Assembly: GCF_029784165.1 (NCBI RefSeq)
Contig: NC_073696.1
Location: 236,221,271 to 236,285,270 of the forward strand
DNA from: Wyeomyia smithii
Lineage: Eukaryota; Arthropoda; Insecta; Diptera; Culicidae
Direction: 5' to 3'
DNA: 64,000 nt
Shown here: positions 61,473 to 64,000 of the stretch, piece after piece
How the letters are laid out: each line of letters begins with the position of its first letter
How positions within the stretch are numbered: position 1 is the stretch's first letter
Made by a program: the position numbers and the translations under genes
The notes under the pieces: generated by a model
Told to the model about the DNA's origin: nothing
The model's database searches: none
What the model saw: only the letters and a program-made list of their open reading frames with translations

Positions 61473-63913
61473 TATTCCTATTGAGATGTCGACGACAAGG
61501 AATTTTTCCGTATCATATAATCAACAGTTTCAAATGCGTGTACCCTCTTCTCGAAGAAAACAGTCCCTACTTAAAGGACCTACAGAAGAGCATCAACAAA
61601 TTTAAAAAAGCGCTATTGAACATCGAAATCAAACAGACTTTCTACAAAATTAAACGTCTGGAACATGAACTGTCTGAGCTGCAGAAATCGATCACCGAAT
61701 CAGTGTCAAGTGACACGTCTAGAAATTTCTTTTATACTCAAGAGAAGTTTTCCAAGAGTTACTTGAGCATCATGTCTACTAAAACCAAGAAAAAATTTCA
61801 GCAGCTCCTTCGTGTATCTGCGGCCCACACCAACCCACCAACACCTACCTGCAATGCCAAAGCTATACATAATGCTACCACAGTTACCATACCACCGGAA
61901 ACCAAAATTCTGCTTAGTCTCGGTCCACAGTTTGCCCTACCGTACACATCGCTACATGACATTCCTTTCTATAATATCATCGCTGACATAGAAAATATTC
62001 TTACGAGCATCCCTGAGAAAAACATTAGAGAATACAAGCGATGCGACGCAGTAAATATCATACAAAATTTCATTCATAGTTTTGATGATAATCCAAGAGA
62101 CTCGCTATCATGCTTTCTACAACATGCATGCAAAACTACTAAACGTTTTATCAAAAGTCATCCCGATATAATCATTGTCAACTCAGATAAAGGTAAACAG
62201 ACAGTCCTAATGTATGAAAAGGAGTACGACAGTAAGATGTGCGAAATGCTATCAGACCAAAATACATATAAACCTATCAAACAGAATCCCACAACGGGTT
62301 ACCAACAGCAGAACAACTGCCTTGTAAAAAGGCTGCACAACCTCGGACTAATAGACAAGAAAACAGCAAACCAACTTTCCACCCAGACAGCCCAAAGCCC
62401 ACGAATTTACGGACTCCCCAAATCACACAAACCGAATCTCCCACTTCGACCAATTCTGCCCAACATAAACGCGCCGTCATATATGCTATCCAAATTCATT
62501 GGCCGCATACTACAGTCATCGATCAACAGCCGCTATAACGTATCAGACTCTTTCTCCTTTTGCCGTTTCATCAACTCCGTTCAACTACCTGAAGATCATA
62601 TCTTGGTTTCATTCGATGTTGCATCACTATTTACATGCATTCCCCGAGAACTAGTCACACACACAATCATTGAACGCTGGACATATATTAAGCTGAATAC
62701 AAACATTAATCTGGATCTATTTCTGGAAGTAACCACATATTGTTTGGAATGTAGTTATTTTTCATACCGTGGAAAACACTTCCGGCAAGTCTTCGGAACA
62801 GCAATGGGCAACCCTTTGTCCCCCACTGTTGCCGATTTAGTCATGAAAGCGCTTTTAGACTCCGTTATTGCTAAACTGGATTTTCCGATTCCTGTCTTGA
62901 GGAAATACGTTGATGACTTATGCCTGGCCCTTCCGAAGGACAAAGTGAACGACGTTCTTTCCACATTCAACGAGTACAACAGCAACATTCAATTCACCTG
63001 CGAAATCGAGAACAACAAGAGACTCCCGTTTCTGGATATGGTTTTAATTCGACAGCCTGATCAGAGCGTTGAAACCGAATGGTATGCCAAACCGATGGCA
63101 TCAGGACGGTTTTTAGATTATTTCTCTACCCACCCATTGCACATGAAAAATAATGTTGTCACTAACTTTATGCGACGTGTGAAAGATTTTAGCACTAATT
63201 TATCACCAAAGGAAGTTAAAACAATCATCGATAGACATCTGAAAATTAACCACTATCCCACCCATCTGAGAAACCGATATACCAACAGAATCAACGAACG
63301 ATCATTACCAATCAACCAATCACACTCGCAAGATTCGCCCAAAACATATAAGCCACTGATTTATGTTCAGAATCTTTGCAGTAGACTAACAAAGCTGTTT
63401 CGAACAGATTTGCCAAACACCACTTTAGCAACACGGAACGAACGCACGGTAGGAGCTATGTTCACAAATATGAAAGACAAATTAGCAGCTGAAAACCAAC
63501 ACAACGTGATTTATCGTATTTCGTGTGGCAATTGTAAGGCCTTTTATGTAGGGCTAACGACAACACAGCTCAAGAAAAGGCTTAGCAACCACCGTTCGAA
63601 CATTAACAAACTGGAACAACTCCTAAACCAGGAGCACACTAGAGACACCAACACTCACGAAATAGCACACCTGAAGGAGAAAACAGCACTTCTTCAACAC
63701 AGCATAGACAGCAATCACCGGTTTAACCTGGAAAAAACAATAATTCTGGACCATCATCGCCGACCGTCTGCACTTCCTATTCTCGAAGTTTGTCACATCA
63801 TGAACACCGAGCATACCGTAAACAAACGCACTGATGTCGATTGTCTTAGTTCGACTTACGCAGGGATATTACACACACTAAAAACCAAAATAGGCAATAG
63901 ATCAGAATTATAA
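61433..63913 (+). CDS. Penelope-like element protein: reverse transcriptase plus GIY-YIG endonuclease
   Basis: Open through 826 codons, but the first 13 or so come from the inverted flank, and there is no ATG before codon ~114; I therefore treat the coding region as 5'-truncated at about 61473. Readable parts: an N-terminal helical region (residues 45-125); the RT block SHKPNLPLRPILPNI near 331; SFDVASLFTCIP near 391 (Penelope form of motif A); GTAMGNPLSPTVADLVM near 455; KYVDDL near 490 (catalytic YVDD); LPFLDMVL. A C-terminal GIY-YIG-type nuclease has IYRISCGNCKAFYVGLTTTQ near 690 and KKRLSNHRSN after it. RT and nuclease both look intact. Known role: target-primed copying of its own RNA. 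Confidence 0.92.
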   Translation: MLSLALHKRPHNCLFLLRCRRQGIFPYHIINSFKCVYPLLEENSPYLKDLQKSINKFKKALLNIEIKQTFYKIKRLEHELSELQKSITESVSSDTSRNFFYTQEKFSKSYLSIMSTKTKKKFQQLLRVSAAHTNPPTPTCNAKAIHNATTVTIPPETKILLSLGPQFALPYTSLHDIPFYNIIADIENILTSIPEKNIREYKRCDAVNIIQNFIHSFDDNPRDSLSCFLQHACKTTKRFIKSHPDIIIVNSDKGKQTVLMYEKEYDSKMCEMLSDQNTYKPIKQNPTTGYQQQNNCLVKRLHNLGLIDKKTANQLSTQTAQSPRIYGLPKSHKPNLPLRPILPNINAPSYMLSKFIGRILQSSINSRYNVSDSFSFCRFINSVQLPEDHILVSFDVASLFTCIPRELVTHTIIERWTYIKLNTNINLDLFLEVTTYCLECSYFSYRGKHFRQVFGTAMGNPLSPTVADLVMKALLDSVIAKLDFPIPVLRKYVDDLCLALPKDKVNDVLSTFNEYNSNIQFTCEIENNKRLPFLDMVLIRQPDQSVETEWYAKPMASGRFLDYFSTHPLHMKNNVVTNFMRRVKDFSTNLSPKEVKTIIDRHLKINHYPTHLRNRYTNRINERSLPINQSHSQDSPKTYKPLIYVQNLCSRLTKLFRTDLPNTTLATRNERTVGAMFTNMKDKLAAENQHNVIYRISCGNCKAFYVGLTTTQLKKRLSNHRSNINKLEQLLNQEHTRDTNTHEIAHLKEKTALLQHSIDSNHRFNLEKTIILDHHRRPSALPILEVCHIMNTEHTVNKRTDVDCLSSTYAGILHTLKTKIGNRSEL

Positions 63914-64000
63914 TCCACATCAGTATACTGTGGTTTTCACACAGTTCATCTCACCAAACCAGCTCACCGAACTAGAATTTAACAATTTGAATATACAGTT
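61473..64000 (+). mobile_element. Penelope-like retroelement, main copy, open at the window end
   Basis: Carries the RT/GIY-YIG frame and 87 bp of 3' UTR before the window stops. Together with the inverted partial copy to its left it forms the inverted-repeat arrangement often seen in Penelope insertions. Three differences in 474 bp of shared sequence point to a young insertion. Confidence 0.88.

Overview
This window looks like nuclear DNA from a culicine mosquito (Aedes-like). It is AT-rich and intron-bearing, with a few short-intron chemoreceptor genes in a sea of nested transposable elements. Mosquito-type signs are tRNA-derived SINEs (one Feilai-like), BEL/Pao, Penelope, RTE and Jockey-type retroelements, hAT/pogo/Harbinger-type DNA elements and MITEs, and long dispersed tandem repeats. 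The species cannot be named from the sequence alone.

Layout. 1-4.9 kb: intergenic, with a decayed non-LTR reverse transcriptase and a Tc1/mariner transposase tail. 4.9-6.2 kb: a two-exon gustatory receptor (Gr) gene. 6.7-12.1 kb: three tandem-repeat arrays; one is split by a 1.8-kb pogo-like element that itself carries a SINE. 12.5-28.7 kb: a dense transposon nest with a Harbinger-like MITE, a large palindrome, a SINE, an unclassified repeat family with a TATA/CCAAT promoter, a long-inverted-repeat element invaded by a 990-bp TA-type element, and a 2.55-kb hAT element. 29.6-32.8 kb: two Gr genes head to tail on the + strand. 35.2-36.8 kb: an F-box/leucine-rich-repeat gene with two in-frame stops. 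36.8-44.0 kb: a complete, young BEL/Pao retrotransposon with 550-bp LTRs. 44.6-47.8 kb: a DNA element with ~695-bp inverted repeats and a transposon-type ORF remnant. 49.6-50.3 kb: Jockey-like remnant. 51.0-54.6 kb: two Gr genes on the - strand plus the broken tail of a third. 54.6-58.6 kb: RTE-like and other non-LTR remnants. 60.6-64.0 kb: a Penelope-like element with an inverted partial copy at its 5' side, running off the window.

The host genes are mainly Gr family (7tm_7) chemoreceptors. Four look intact (4905-6177, 29587-31027, 31136-32829, 52579-54243), as does a fifth, diverged one (50983-52331). The + strand pair at 29.6-32.8 kb and the - strand set at 52.6-54.6 kb are mirror images: an inverted duplication in which one member of the second pair has decayed to a 3' stub. 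The F-box pseudogene and the BEL element lie between the two arms.

I found no tRNA or rRNA gene, CRISPR array or prokaryote-type operon. Exon boundaries were worked out by hand from splice signals, reading frame and comparison among the paralogues.
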